The notes: a model not told the origin generated them from the letters alone. Counted from the stretch's first letter, positions 16,538-25,559 are shown. The stretch is DNA of 33,627 bases from Cryptosporangium phraense (GCF_006912135.1 NZ_VIRS01000054.1:1-33627); one strand, 5' to 3'. Translations and numbers: made by a program.

Positions 16538-17629
16538 CTACCGGGTTCCTCGAACCGACTCCACCAAGCGTCTCGCCGCCGACCAGCGCGCGGTCAGCGT
16601 CCGCTCGACCGCACCCAGATTCTCCGACGACAGCACCGACGCGAGATCGCTCCCGCGGACGAAATCGTCGAAAGCGCCCGCGGTGGTGTACGCGGGGGTG
16701 AAGCCGAACTCCTGCTGGAGACGGGTGATGTCGACGACCCGGCCGTACGTGAGCAGCCGGGTCTGTTCGGCGGAGAAGTCGATGGCGCCGGCCTGCCGCA
16801 CCACCATCCCGAGGTACGGGGCGGTGAACGACGGAACCGGCAGCGGGACACGCCCGGCCCGCCGGATCGCCTGCGACAGCAGCAGCGAACCCGGGCCTGC
16901 GACGTTGTAGGTACCGGGGTGGTCCTCGAGTACGGACCGGCAGAGGACGTCCAGGCCGTCCTCGGCGTGCAGGAACTGCAGCCGGGCGTCGTAGCCCAGC
17001 ACGGTCGGGACGACCGGCAGCGCGAAGTACCGGGCCAGCGGCGTGTCGATGCGCGGGCTGAGCATGTTCGCCAGCCGCAGCGTCGTCACGATGACGTCCG
17101 GGCGCCGCCGGGCGAAGCCCCGGACGTAGCCCTCGACCTCGGTGGCGTCCTTCGCGTACCCGCTCGGCGGGTTCTGCTTGGCCTGGATGTTCTCGGTGAA
17201 CACCGCCGGGTCGCGGGGCGAGGCCCCGTAGACCGCCGTCGAGCTCCGGACGACCAGCTTGCGGACCGTGGGCGCCTTCTGGCACGCCGCGAGCAGCTGC
17301 ATCGTGCCGATGACGTTGAGCTCTTTCATCGACGCCCGGCCACCGAGGCCGGCCGGGGTCGCGAGCACGCTCATGTGCACGACGGTGTCGACGCCGGAGT
17401 CGGCGATGACCTTCGCGATCAGCGGGTTACGGATGTCGGCGCGCACGAATTCCGTGCGGCCGATCCGTTCGGCTGTTTCCGCGTCCGGGGCCACCGTGTC
17501 GACGCCGAGTATCCGCTCGATACTCGGGTCGGCGGCGAGGCGAGCAGCCAGGCGTCCGCCGAAGTACCGGCTGACGCCGGTGACCAGGACGACCCGGGGC
17601 GCACCGGAGCGTGATTCATCTGCCGACAT
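16538..17629 (-). CDS. NAD-dependent epimerase/dehydratase-family (SDR) protein, GalE2-like
   Basis: 363 residues from ATG 17627-17629. The Rossmann nucleotide-binding segment is VVLVTGVSRYFGGRLAARL, with D after ILGV as the expected NAD contact. VVHMSVLATP and VRSSTAVYG are typical extended-SDR segments. The active-site region reads SGYAKDATEVEGY; the canonical YxxxK pair is not obvious, so catalysis on a nucleotide sugar is uncertain. It follows the bS22 gene as Rv0501 follows Rv0500B in M. tuberculosis. Confidence 0.9.
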   Translation of the reverse strand: MSADESRSGAPRVVLVTGVSRYFGGRLAARLAADPSIERILGVDTVAPDAETAERIGRTEFVRADIRNPLIAKVIADSGVDTVVHMSVLATPAGLGGRASMKELNVIGTMQLLAACQKAPTVRKLVVRSSTAVYGASPRDPAVFTENIQAKQNPPSGYAKDATEVEGYVRGFARRRPDVIVTTLRLANMLSPRIDTPLARYFALPVVPTVLGYDARLQFLHAEDGLDVLCRSVLEDHPGTYNVAGPGSLLLSQAIRRAGRVPLPVPSFTAPYLGMVVRQAGAIDFSAEQTRLLTYGRVVDITRLQQEFGFTPAYTTAGAFDDFVRGSDLASVLSSENLGAVERTLTARWSAARRLVESVRGTR

Positions 17630-17664
17630 GGGCCCTCCCGTATCCGGTTGCCCCCGGCGGCGGC

Positions 17665-17763
17665 TTATTTCTTGTTGCGACGCTGGACGCGGGTCCGCTT
17701 CAGGAGCTTGCGGTGCTTCTTCTTCGCCATCCGCTTGCGGCGCTTCTTGATGACCGAACCCAT
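17665..17763 (-). CDS. Small ribosomal protein bS22 (AURKAIP1/COX24-like)
   Basis: 32 residues: [16 protein letters not shown], then [16 protein letters not shown]. This is the tiny, extremely basic 30S-associated protein found in actinobacteria. Start ATG 17761-17763 follows GAGGAAG by 5 bases. The gene is missed by length-filtered gene finders. Its place between the HTH gene and the epimerase gene is the same as in mycobacteria (Rv0500B). Confidence 0.93.
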   Translation of the reverse strand: MGSVIKKRRKRMAKKKHRKLLKRTRVQRRNKK

Positions 17764-18832
17764 ACGACTTCCTCAACGATCTTCGACTGGATTGAGCAGA
17801 GCAGAAGTACACCCTATCCGATCCCCCGGACCCACCCGCGCGCCGAGCGTCCCCCTGAGCGCTCCCACGGCAAGACACCGCCGGGCGCGAGCGCCCGACC
17901 CAGCGCTCACCAAGACCGGCGCCCCCGCCCAGGACCCTTCAACCGTGACCGCCACCACCCTGCCCACCCCACCGCTACCGCCGCCGCCCCCACCCCGCCG
18001 CTGCGACCGCCGCCGCCCCCACTCGGCGGCCACACCTGATCACGCGGCACGACGGGCTTCCGCCCGAGAATGCACCCGCGAGCTGAGCATCCGCCGGTCC
18101 ATACTCGCCGAACGCCCCCAGCCGTGAATGCTCGACCTGGTACCTGCCCTGAGCGGCGGCAAGGTCGCGGTCGCTCAATTCACGGCACTCGACCTCGACC
18201 CGCAGGTTTCGACCGAGTTCGGCTGGGAGGTCGAGCTGGACGTGGTGATCGGCCCGGGCGTCCCGAGAGCACCCCATCCTCACCCGCGGCCGCCATCCGA
18301 GCGCGCCCCCTGCGCCGTGGCCGGCGCCCCAACGCACCCACCGCAGTCGCACTCCATCGCACTGCGCCTCCTGGCTCGGGCGCAACCGGGCGCGCCACCC
18401 AGAGCCCCCTAAAGCGGTGCTACAACAAGTAGGCCCCAACCAACCGCAGCGTCACCACCATGAACGGCCCAGAAGCCGCACCTCCGACCGCGGCACCGAA
18501 GGGTCCGCCACCGCGCCGGGCATCTTGCGGGCCATCCATCCCTCACCGCGCAGCGCACTCCCTCGTCGGGGTAATCGCGAGCGCGCATGACCCGAATACA
18601 CCCCAGAGCGGCGCCCGTCCCCACCAACCTGAGCCGCTGCCACCATGGCTTCCGACACAGAAATCGCGTCGATCGCCAGGAACCGCGAGCGCTCCAGCCT
18701 CGACCCCGCTCAGACTGGCGCCGCCACACCCCGGTTGTCGCGCCCGGAGGGTTCCGCCCAGAAGAAAGCCTCGCGAACCCGCGCAGCAGTCCTGGCTAGA
18801 TCGAGCGCCGCCAGGCGCGAGCGCACTGACCT
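17764..18832. other. About 1.07 kb without a recognisable gene
   Basis: Open frames occur on both strands, but none has a family resemblance, good start site and consistent codon pattern together. The DNA is very C-rich on the plus strand in its first 300 bases. Two loosely similar stretches (around 18433-18463 and 18615-18646, both CCCCA.CCAACC followed by CCACCATG) suggest decayed duplicated sequence. It separates the bS22 gene from the HTH gene; most likely it is decayed or accessory DNA. Confidence 0.5.
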
Positions 18833-18940
18833 GGAGCCCGTCCAGGGCGGCGCTGCCGATCGGGCGCGACGACGCCGCGTATGTACTGATACTCAAGTCG
18901 TCGCGCCCGCTCGGCAGCGTCGTTCTGGGCGGGCCGCCCA
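18833..18940 (-). repeat. Palindromic repeat, copy A
   Basis: Left arm GGAGCCCGTCCAGGGCGGCG and right arm GTCGTTCTGGGCGGGCCGCC share their ends with copies B and C. The arms pair through CCCGTCCAG.GC with GC.CTGGGCGGG and continue as GGCGCTGCCGATCGGGCGCG with CGCGCCCGCTCGGCAGCG, closing near CGACGAC/GTCGTCG. The loop holds GTATGTACTGATAC. It lies just beyond the terminator of the HTH gene on the minus strand. Confidence 0.85.
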
Positions 18941-18996
18941 CAAACAGAAAAGCCGTGGTCGGGAACCGGCAGGGGGGCCGGCGCCGAGCCACGGCT
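18941..18996 (-). terminator. Intrinsic terminator downstream of HTH gene
   Basis: On the minus strand AGCCGTGG-CTCGG pairs with CCG-ACCACGGCT, with an internal CCGG/CCGG stem, followed by TTTTCTGTTTG. The stem arms are 18984-18996 and 18951-18962. The strong GC stem and T-rich tail fit a rho-independent terminator ending minus-strand transcription about 110 bases after the HTH stop. Confidence 0.75.
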
Positions 18997-19106
18997 GTCC
19001 TGTTGGGCGCTGAGCGCCCGATCAGGTCAGGTTCCCCTACCCGGGGTGGAGAATGCAGCGGACTCCCCGGCCGCTACCTACTCGAACCCGAGTCGGAGCC
19101 GTCACT
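18997..19106 (-). ncRNA. Possible structured 3' UTR or small RNA between HTH gene and terminator
   Basis: Read on the minus strand, this stretch has several local hairpins in tandem: ACTCGGGTTCGAGT, AGCGG/CCGCT, CCGGGG/CCCCGG and GGGCGCTGAGCGCCC-type (19005-19019). A strong terminator follows. I compared it with tRNA, SRP RNA, tmRNA and common riboswitches from memory and found no match. It could be a long 3' UTR processed into a small RNA, or simply GC-rich spacer. Confidence 0.35.
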
Positions 19107-19313
19107 TCAGGCGGTGTCGGTGAACGCGTCGCGAAGATACTCGTGAACCGCACGCTCGGGCACTCGGAACGAGCGACCGACCCGTACGGCGTTCAACTCT
19201 CCTGAATGGACGAGCCGGTACACGGTCATCTTCGAGACTCGCATCAACGTCGCCACCTCAGCGACGGTGAGGAACCTAACGTCGGACAGATTGGACGGTC
19301 CTACTACTGCCAT
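19107..19313 (-). CDS. Small helix-turn-helix DNA-binding protein (excisionase/MerR-like fold)
   Basis: 68 residues from ATG 19311-19313, after GTGAGGTGGG. The core VRFLTVAEVATLMRVSKMTVYRLVHSG, then NAVRVGRSFRVPERAVHEYL, is the excisionase-family winged helix that binds DNA. It corresponds to Rv0500A of M. tuberculosis by position between proC and the bS22 gene. It is probably a chromosomal regulator and not a phage excisionase, since no integrase or attachment site is nearby. Its target is not evident from the sequence. Confidence 0.92.
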   Translation of the reverse strand: MAVVGPSNLSDVRFLTVAEVATLMRVSKMTVYRLVHSGELNAVRVGRSFRVPERAVHEYLRDAFTDTA

Positions 19314-19616
19314 ACGACCCACCTCACCCGGGCACGTATCGGGTGCCGGCTTCCCCTCCGGCACGGTGGTCACGCACGTGCTCTTAGTAGAGTAACGGTG
19401 CAAGTGGGAGCGAGCGATACCCTCCGCAACTCTGTCCTGGCTTATCGCGACGGACGCCACCCTTTCAACCGGGTTTGCCCCACTTTGGACCGACGCGATT
19501 CATGTTTTGTCACGTCCCGGACAGCTCGCGCGTCCCACTATTTGCACGCGGAGCCCACCACGCGGCCCGCCAACCACCCCACCGACCACAGTGGGCCCAC
19601 CCGCGCCAGCGCAGAA
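19314..19616 (-). promoter_or_regulatory. Intergenic region between proC and the HTH gene
   Basis: 303 bases with no supported gene. Part of it is AT-richer than the genome (around 19385-19400, 19440-19515), suggesting a separate promoter for the HTH gene on the minus strand; TTGCAC followed by TACTCTACTAAG lies near 19386-19404, but spacing is poor. I assign no exact promoter. Confidence 0.35.
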
Positions 19617-20420
19617 TTAGTACAGTTTGCCCAGTTCCACCGAACGGTCCCGGGCGGCCTCGATCGCATCGAGAAGCGCCGAGCGAACCCCGTGCCGCTC
19701 CAGTTCCCGGATCGCCGCGATCGTCGTCCCGCCCGGGGACGTGACCGCCTCGCGCAGCTGCACCGGATGCGTCCCGGTGTCGCGGAGCATCGTCGCGGCG
19801 CCGAGCGCGCTCTGCACGATCAGGTCGGCCGCGACCTCCCGGGAGATCCCGAGCAGGATCCCGGCGTCGATCATCGCCTCGACGAGGAAGAAGAAGTACG
19901 CCGGCCCGGACCCGGACAGCGCGGTCACCGCGTCCTGCTGTGACTCCGGCAGCCGCCGGACCTTCCCCACCGGCGACAGCAGCGCCTCGGCCGCGGCCAG
20001 GTGCTTCTCTTCCGCGTGCGCCCCGGCCGAGATGACGCTCATCGCCTCGTCGACCAGCGCGGGCGTGTTCGGCATCACCCGGATCACCGCGACGCCGTCG
20101 GCCAGCCGCTGCTCGTAGTACTTCGTCGGGATCCCGGCCGCGACCGACACCACCAACTGGTCGGCGCTCACCAGGGGGGCCAGCGCGTCCAGCAGCGTGC
20201 CGACGTCCTGCGGCTTCACCGCGACGATCAGGGTCCGCGCGTGCGCCACCGCCTCGGCCGCGGAGACGACCCGGACGCCGTACCGCGAAGTGAGAAACGC
20301 GCCCCGCTCCGACGACCGCTCGACGACGACGATGTCCTCCGCCGCCGCACCGGCCCGGCGGAGACCCGAGAGCAGCGCCTCGCCCAGCTTGCCGCCACCG
20401 AACAGCGCCAACGTATCCAC
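19617..20420 (-). CDS. proC: Pyrroline-5-carboxylate reductase
   Basis: 267 residues from GTG 20418-20420, nine bases after AGGAG. It reduces 1-pyrroline-5-carboxylate to proline with NAD(P)H. The N-terminal Rossmann motif is LFGGGKLGEALLSGL; the C-terminal dimerisation and active-site region carries ALSGSGPAYFFFLVEAM and the conserved TSPGGTTIAAI. It begins 12 bases after the proline dehydrogenase stop, which is curious because the neighbour degrades proline to the very intermediate this enzyme reduces. Confidence 0.96.
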   Translation of the reverse strand: MDTLALFGGGKLGEALLSGLRRAGAAAEDIVVVERSSERGAFLTSRYGVRVVSAAEAVAHARTLIVAVKPQDVGTLLDALAPLVSADQLVVSVAAGIPTKYYEQRLADGVAVIRVMPNTPALVDEAMSVISAGAHAEEKHLAAAEALLSPVGKVRRLPESQQDAVTALSGSGPAYFFFLVEAMIDAGILLGISREVAADLIVQSALGAATMLRDTGTHPVQLREAVTSPGGTTIAAIRELERHGVRSALLDAIEAARDRSVELGKLY

Positions 20421-20432
20421 GACGAGAATCTC

Positions 20433-21353
20433 CTAGCGGCTAGAAACCAGCGACCGCGCGAACAGCGCCACGTACGCCGGACGCTCGGCCAGCCGTCGCA
20501 TCAGGTACGGGTACCAGTCCGGCCCGAACGGCAGGTAGATCCGGACGGTGTAGCCCTCCCGGGCCAGCCGGCGCTGCTCGTCCGGGCGCACCCCGTGCAG
20601 CATCTGGAACTCGAACGAGTCCGGCGTGCGGTCGTACCAACGGGCCCGCTCCTCGCCGATCGCGATCAGCCGGGGGTCGTGGGTGGCCAGCATCGGGTAG
20701 CCGTCGCCGGCCATCAGCACGTTCAGGCAGCGGACGTACGAACGGTCGACGTCCAGCGCGGTCTCGAAACCGACCGACTCCGGCTCCGCGTACGCGCCCT
20801 TGCACAGCCGCACCCGCGACCCGGCCACGGCCAGGTCGCGGCAGTCGGTCTCGGTGCGGCGCAGGTAGGCCTGCAGCACGGCGCCGGTCTGCGGGTAGTC
20901 GGCCCGCAGCGCGGTCAGCGTGTCGAGCGTCAGGTCGGTGGTGGTGTGATCCTCCATGTCGAGGGTCACGGTCGTGCCGATCGCGGCCGCCGCCTGGCAG
21001 ATCTTGCGGGCGTTCTCGGTCGCGAGCTTCGGGTCGAGCCGCTGGCCCACCGCCGACAGCTTCACGCTCACCTCGGCCGGCGGCGCGACCCCGGCCGCGG
21101 CCAGCGCCTCGAGCAGCCCGGTGTACCCGGCGGTGGTCGCGGCCGCGGCGGCCTCGTCGGTGGTGTCTTCACCGAGCCGGTCGAGCGTGACGGTCAGGCC
21201 GTCGGCGATGAGGTCGCGGGTGACGCGGACCGCGTCCTCCACCTGGTCGCCGGCGACATAGCGCGCGACCAGGTTCTGCGCGACCGACGCCGTGGTTACC
21301 AGGCGCTCGACGGTCGGGTGGCCGGCCGCCGCGAGGATCGCCGTTCGAAGCAT
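20433..21353 (-). CDS. Proline dehydrogenase
   Basis: 306 residues, the length of stand-alone bacterial PRODH. It oxidises proline to 1-pyrroline-5-carboxylate with FAD, usually at the membrane. TIM-barrel signatures include VTLDMEDHT, YLRRTETDCRDL, RLCKGAYAEPES, YPMLATHDPRLI, FEFQMLHGVRPDE and the substrate-binding RIYLPFGPDWYPYLMRRLAERP. Start ATG 21351-21353 lies 6 bases after TAGGCT, so the transcript may be leaderless. The partner P5C dehydrogenase is not in this window. Confidence 0.95.
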   Translation of the reverse strand: MLRTAILAAAGHPTVERLVTTASVAQNLVARYVAGDQVEDAVRVTRDLIADGLTVTLDRLGEDTTDEAAAAATTAGYTGLLEALAAAGVAPPAEVSVKLSAVGQRLDPKLATENARKICQAAAAIGTTVTLDMEDHTTTDLTLDTLTALRADYPQTGAVLQAYLRRTETDCRDLAVAGSRVRLCKGAYAEPESVGFETALDVDRSYVRCLNVLMAGDGYPMLATHDPRLIAIGEERARWYDRTPDSFEFQMLHGVRPDEQRRLAREGYTVRIYLPFGPDWYPYLMRRLAERPAYVALFARSLVSSR

Positions 21354-21516
21354 GACGCGAGCCTAACCGCCCCCAATGAACGCAACGCCTCCGGACGGGT
21401 TGGTGTCCCGGTCCGAAGGCGCGCTCGGGGCGCCTTGGTGGGGCGTCCTCGGAAAGAGTACGAGCGTCCTACGAAATCAGCACGACATCGGGGTGTATCC
21501 GTCGCAACATGTGGGA

Positions 21517-22344
21517 TCAGACCGCGGCCGGCGCGGCCAGGTGCAGGCGCGCGAACGCCAGCGATTCGGCCAGGTCGGCCTCCCGCTGCTCGCGGTCCAT
21601 CCCCCGCGTCGACACCTCGACGACGACCGACCCGTCGAACCCGCGGGCGGCCAGCCGCTCGAGCACGGTGCCGCAGGGCTGGTCACCACGGCCGGGCACC
21701 ATGTGCTCGTCCTTGAACAGCCCGCTGCCGTCGGCCAGGTGCAGGTGCGCGAGGCGGTCACCCATCCGGTCGAGCAGCGCGAGCGCGTCGGTGCGGGCCA
21801 CCGCGGTGTGCGACGTGTCGAGCGTGAAGTGCCGGTACGGGCCGGACGTCGGGTCCCAGTGCGGCGCGTACGGGACGAACGCCCGCCCCCGCGCCCGCAG
21901 CGGGAACATGTTCTCCACCGCGAACTTCACCGACGTGTCCTGCCCCAGCTTGTCGATGCCCTCGACGAAGTTGCGCGCGTACTCCCGCTGCCAGCGGAAC
22001 GGCGGATGGACGACGACGGTGTCCGCGCCCAGCGTCTCGGCGGCCTCCCGCGACCGCCGCAGTCGTTCCCACGGGTCGGGGCTCCAGACGCGCTGGGTGA
22101 TGATGAGGCAGGGCGCGTGGACGGACAGCACCGCCAGGCCGTACTTCTGCTGCAGGTCGCGGAGCTGGTTCAGGTCCTGGCTGATCGGATCGTTCCAGAC
22201 CATGACCTCGACACCGTCATAGCCCAGCGCAGCGGCGATCTCGAACGCCGCCGGGGCTGTCTCTGGGTACACCGAGGCAGTGGAGAGCCCGACTTTCGCG
22301 GCCGGAACCCGAACCGTCTGCGGTGTGTCGCCTTCCCTGGTCAC
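21517..22344 (-). CDS. Sugar phosphate isomerase/epimerase-family (AP-endonuclease-2 fold) protein
   Basis: 275 residues from GTG 22342-22344. Metal-binding positions of the xylose-isomerase-like TIM barrel are visible: H in LSVHAPCL, H in VVVHPPF, E in [10 protein letters not shown] in TLDTSHTA, H in AHLHLADG and E in VVVEVST. The true substrate is unknown. It occupies the place of Rv0498 between the ppx gene and proC, 48 bases after ppx. The 163 bases between it and the dehydrogenase gene contain GGCGC/GCGCC and other short inverted repeats that may act as a terminator. Confidence 0.9.
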   Translation of the reverse strand: MTREGDTPQTVRVPAAKVGLSTASVYPETAPAAFEIAAALGYDGVEVMVWNDPISQDLNQLRDLQQKYGLAVLSVHAPCLIITQRVWSPDPWERLRRSREAAETLGADTVVVHPPFRWQREYARNFVEGIDKLGQDTSVKFAVENMFPLRARGRAFVPYAPHWDPTSGPYRHFTLDTSHTAVARTDALALLDRMGDRLAHLHLADGSGLFKDEHMVPGRGDQPCGTVLERLAARGFDGSVVVEVSTRGMDREQREADLAESLAFARLHLAAPAAV

Positions 22345-22392
22345 TCCATCCAGAGTAGCCCCCGGCGGTTTCCGTCAACCGCCCCCAGTCGC

Positions 22393-23379
22393 TCAGGCGT
22401 TCGCGGGTACGCGATCGGTGACGACCTCGGGCAGCGACGGGTCCTGGATCCCGCTGTCCAGCCAGTCCAGCCGCTGCAGGATGACGCCTTCGCGCAGCGC
22501 CCACGGGCAGAGCTCGACCTCGGTCAGGTCCAGCCGGCGCATCGCCGCCTCGGCAACGACCGCACCGGCCAGCAGCTGGTGCGCCCGGCCCGAGCTCACG
22601 CCCTCCAGCTCGGCCAGGTCGGACGAGGAGATCCGGGAGATGAACTCGGTGATCTGACGCAGCCCGTCCACGGTCAGCGTCCGCCGGACCCGCGCACCCG
22701 CCGCCGAGGGCGCCGCGCCGGCCAGCCGGGCCAGCGTCCGGAACGTCTTGGACGTCACGACCGCGCGGTCGATCGGGCCGGCCTGGCCCACGGCCGCGGC
22801 GACCGAGTCGAGCGTGCTGTCGACGTATTCACGCAGGTCGGCGATCTCGCGCCGGCTGGGCGGGTCGTTCGACAGGCGCTCCCGGGTCAGCCGTCCGGCG
22901 CCCAGCGGCACCGACAGCGCCAGGTCGGGGCTCTCGTCGACGCCGACCGCGATCTCCAGCGAGCCGCCGCCGATGTCGAGGCAGAGCAGCCGCCCGGCCG
23001 ACCAGCCGAACCAGCGGCGGACCGCGAGGAACGTCAGCCGGGCCTCGTCCTCGCCGGACAGCACGGCCAGCGCGACGCCGGTCTCCTTCCGGACCTTCTC
23101 CAGCACCTTCTCGCCGTTGCGCGCCTCGCGGATCGCCGACGTGGCGAACGCGAGCAGGTGATCGACGTCGAGCCGGCGAGCGGCGTCCTTGGCCGAGGCC
23201 ACCGCGTCGAGCAGCGAGTGCGCGCCCTTGTCGGAGAGCTTGCCCGAGTTGTTCACGGCTTCGGCCAGCCGCAGCACCGACTTCTCGGAGTACGCCGGGG
23301 TCGGGTGCCCGCCCCGCCGGGCGTCGACCACCAGCAGGTGCACCGTGTTGGATCCGACGTCCAGAACCCCCAACCGCAT
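22393..23379 (-). CDS. Exopolyphosphatase / guanosine pentaphosphatase (Ppx/GppA family)
   Basis: 328 residues from ATG 23377-23379 (MRLGVLDVGSNTVHLLVVDA), the start that matches mycobacterial Ppx1; an upstream GTG at 23424 is possible. The actin-like ATPase fold shows DVGSNTVHL (phosphate 1), ATSAIREARN, and LDIGGGSLEI (phosphate 2). The family hydrolyses polyphosphate or pppGpp terminal phosphates. It is the first gene of a long minus-strand series. Co-location with phoU and the SenX3-RegX3 phosphate sensor nearby fits a phosphate-stress theme. Confidence 0.93.
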   Translation of the reverse strand: MRLGVLDVGSNTVHLLVVDARRGGHPTPAYSEKSVLRLAEAVNNSGKLSDKGAHSLLDAVASAKDAARRLDVDHLLAFATSAIREARNGEKVLEKVRKETGVALAVLSGEDEARLTFLAVRRWFGWSAGRLLCLDIGGGSLEIAVGVDESPDLALSVPLGAGRLTRERLSNDPPSRREIADLREYVDSTLDSVAAAVGQAGPIDRAVVTSKTFRTLARLAGAAPSAAGARVRRTLTVDGLRQITEFISRISSSDLAELEGVSSGRAHQLLAGAVVAEAAMRRLDLTEVELCPWALREGVILQRLDWLDSGIQDPSLPEVVTDRVPANA

Positions 23380-23442
23380 TCCTCGACGGTACGCCCTGAT
23401 TCGTGCCTCATCCTCCCTGGTCACTCACTGTTCATTCAGGCC

Positions 23443-23457
23443 GTAGGCTTGGTTGCG
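23443..23457 (+). promoter_or_regulatory. Leaderless -10 promoter element for the Cys-rich protein gene
   Basis: TAGGCT (23444-23449) is followed by seven bases and the GTG start codon. This TAnnnT-N7-start spacing is the hallmark of leaderless actinobacterial transcripts, and no Shine-Dalgarno site is present. The same hexamer stands 6 bases from the proline dehydrogenase ATG. Confidence 0.55.
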
Positions 23458-24269
23458 TGGCGCGTACCGTCCAGCTTCCGATGCCCCGTCCCCGCGATGC
23501 CGAGGTGTCCCTCGACTTCACTCGTGAGTGGTTGGAGCTGATCGACCCGGCCGACCCCGAGCACGTGGTGAAGGCCGACCTCACCTGGTTGCTGTCCCGC
23601 TGGACCTGCATCTACGGCGTGGGCTGCCACGGCGTCGTCGAGGGCCGGGCCGAGACCGGCTGCTGCAGCCACGGGGCCTTCTTCACCGACGACGACGACG
23701 TCGAGCGGGTCGCGAAGTTCGTGAAGCGGCTCGGGCCGGCCGACTGGCAGTTCTACCGCAAGGGGAACTGGAAGGCCTGGACCGAGCGCGACTCGGTCGG
23801 CGACGAGGAAGACCGGCTACGGACCGCGGTCGTCGACGGCGCCTGCCTGTTCCACAACCGCGAGGGGTTCCCGGGCGGGGCCGGGTGCGCGCTGCACGCG
23901 CTGGCGCTGCGCGAGGGACTGCACCCGCTCGAGACCAAGCCCGACGTCTGCTGGCAACTGCCGGTCCGTCGCGAGCAGGACTGGGTGACGCGCACCGACG
24001 GCACGCAGGTACTCGTCGACACGTTGGGCGAGTTCGACCGGCGGGGCTGGGGCGAGGGCGGGCACGACCTGCACTGGTGGTGCACGTCGGCGCCGGAGGC
24101 GCACGTCGGCGCGGAGCCGCTGTACCTCACCTACGGGCCGGAGCTGACCGCGCTGATCGGCGAGTCCGCGTACGCGGAGCTCAAGCGCCTCTGCGAGGCG
24201 CGCGAGGCCCGAGGCCTCATCGCGCCGCACCCGGCGACGGTCGAGGCCTCCCGCGCGGCCGGCGCCTAG
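23457..24269 (+). CDS. Conserved cysteine-rich protein of unknown function
   Basis: 270 residues from GTG 23457, chosen because a leaderless -10 element precedes it. Cysteines cluster as CIYGVGC (51-57), TGCC (69-70), then C130, C144 and C165, each near Gly/His residues, suggesting metal or Fe-S binding as in DUF3109-like or YkgJ-like proteins. Its stop shares the sequence CTAG with the convergent GlxA-type gene, so the two genes overlap by four bases. Function is not known. Confidence 0.8.
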   Translation: MARTVQLPMPRPRDAEVSLDFTREWLELIDPADPEHVVKADLTWLLSRWTCIYGVGCHGVVEGRAETGCCSHGAFFTDDDDVERVAKFVKRLGPADWQFYRKGNWKAWTERDSVGDEEDRLRTAVVDGACLFHNREGFPGGAGCALHALALREGLHPLETKPDVCWQLPVRREQDWVTRTDGTQVLVDTLGEFDRRGWGEGGHDLHWWCTSAPEAHVGAEPLYLTYGPELTALIGESAYAELKRLCEAREARGLIAPHPATVEASRAAGA

Positions 24270-25243
24270 GCAGCACCTTCTTCCTCAGGGCATTCGGACG
24301 CGCTGCGGAAAGCGCGGCGGTAGTCACGCGGGGGGACGCCCCGGCGGCGGACGAACTGGTCGCGCAGGGCGGCCGCGGTGCCGAACCCGACCCGGCGGGC
24401 CACCTCCTCGACCGGCAGGTCGCCGCCCTCCAGGAGTTCCTCGGCGCGGTGCAGGCGCTGCTGCAGGAGCCAGGCCCGCGGGGTCGTCCCGGTCGTCGCG
24501 CGGAAGTGCCTGGCGAAGCTGCGCGGGCTCATCAGCGCCTTCGCCGCGAGCACCTCGACGGTGAGCGCCTCGTGCAGGTTCATCCGCATCCAGGCGAGCA
24601 CGTCGACGAGGCGGTCGGAGTCACCGACCTCGGGCAGTGGCGACACGATGTACTGGGCCTGCCCGCCGTCCCGGTGCGGCGGCACGACGACGGACCGGGC
24701 CAGCGCGTTCGCCACCCGGGCGCCGTACTCGCGGCGGACCCAGTGCAGGCAGAGGTCGAGCCCGGCCGCGCTGCCCGCCCCGGTGAGCACCCGGCCCTCG
24801 TCGACGTAGAGCACGTCGGCGTCGATCGTCACGTCGGGGAATTGGCTCGCGATGTACACCGAGTTCTGCCAGTGGGTGGTGGCCTTGCGTCCGGCCAGGA
24901 GGCCGGCCCGGCCGAGCACGAACGTGCCCGAGCAGAACCCCATCAGCGTGGCCCCGCGGTCGTAGGCCCGGCGGAGCGCTTCGAGGTAGCGCTCGGGCGG
25001 CGGGCTGTCGAAGTCTTCCCAGGGCAGGACGAGCACGAGGTCGGACTCGTCGATGCGGCTGACGTCGCCGTCGAGGTTGATCGTCGCCCCGTAGCGGGTG
25101 CGGATCGGGCCGTCCTCGGCCGGGACGATCCGGAAGTCGAACGGCGGGAGGCCGATCGCGGTGCGGTCATAGCCGAAGACCTCGGTCGCGATGCCGAAGC
25201 TGAGCGCGCCGATCATGTTGGGGGTCACGCCGGTGACGATCAT
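24266..25243 (-). CDS. GlxA-type AraC-family transcriptional regulator
   Basis: 325 residues. Residues ~1-190 form a DJ-1/PfpI-like amidase-fold sensor with the nucleophile-elbow cysteine in [16 protein letters not shown] (C104) followed by ATTHW. Residues ~215-312 form an AraC DNA-binding domain with two helix-turn-helices ([20 protein letters not shown] and [20 protein letters not shown]). Such regulators usually control a neighbouring or divergent gene; here the divergent gene is the small CxC protein at 25361. Ligand unknown. Confidence 0.93.
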   Translation of the reverse strand: MIVTGVTPNMIGALSFGIATEVFGYDRTAIGLPPFDFRIVPAEDGPIRTRYGATINLDGDVSRIDESDLVLVLPWEDFDSPPPERYLEALRRAYDRGATLMGFCSGTFVLGRAGLLAGRKATTHWQNSVYIASQFPDVTIDADVLYVDEGRVLTGAGSAAGLDLCLHWVRREYGARVANALARSVVVPPHRDGGQAQYIVSPLPEVGDSDRLVDVLAWMRMNLHEALTVEVLAAKALMSPRSFARHFRATTGTTPRAWLLQQRLHRAEELLEGGDLPVEEVARRVGFGTAAALRDQFVRRRGVPPRDYRRAFRSASECPEEEGAA

Positions 25244-25360
25244 GCGCCCATCATGGCAGCTTTCTTGCGATCAGCGATACACCGACGTTGGCAGACTTCT
25301 TTCGAGCGTGGGCGTTCCGGTCACTCACGCCGTCACACGGTCCGGCGGGACCCTGATTGC

Positions 25361-25543
25361 ATGTTCGCAATCGACTGCCCCCACCACGGGGCGCGCACCC
25401 TGGCCAGCACCGACGACATCCGCAGCTACTCCAACACCGACCACGGAATCGTGATGGAGGTCGAGTGCCACTGCGGCGGCATCGTCACCGTCACCATGGG
25501 GCGCACCGCGCGCGAGCTCGACGCCTGCGGCGCAGCCGCTTGA
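25361..25543 (+). CDS. Small Cys/His protein divergent from GlxA-type regulator
   Basis: 60 residues starting MFAIDCPHHGARTLAS, with VECHCGGIVTVTMG and a C-terminal DACG. C6, H8, H9, C36, C38 and C56 could bind one zinc. Codon third positions are overwhelmingly G or C, which strongly supports coding. It is divergent from, and possibly controlled by, the AraC-type regulator 117 bases away. No characterised family recognised. Confidence 0.7.
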   Translation: MFAIDCPHHGARTLASTDDIRSYSNTDHGIVMEVECHCGGIVTVTMGRTARELDACGAAA

Positions 25544-25559
25544 GCGCCCCCAGGCGCGT

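Noticed and set aside
18128-18412. Possible 94-residue protein in the gene-free region
   Set aside because: First 45 residues look plausible but the rest is Pro/His/Arg-rich read-out, with no ribosome binding site or recognisable family.
19005-19100. tRNA, SRP RNA or ydaO-type riboswitch (GGTTCGAG and GGGGAACC-like sequences on the minus strand)
   Set aside because: No cloverleaf, no acceptor stem, and the other conserved blocks of SRP RNA or the c-di-AMP riboswitch are missing; kept only as an unassigned structured region.
19107-19313. Phage excisionase
   Set aside because: Fold is similar, but position between proC and bS22 genes matches the chromosomal Rv0500A-type protein and there is no integrase.
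19206-23541. Long plus-strand open frames opposite proC, proline dehydrogenase, isomerase and ppx
   Set aside because: Antisense shadows in high-GC DNA; the minus-strand proteins have clear families and start sites.
23528-25360. Very long plus-strand open frame continuous with the small CxC protein
   Set aside because: Upstream of 25361 it only shadows the Cys-rich gene and the antisense of the GlxA-type gene; Arg/Gly/Ala-rich translation and no start site.
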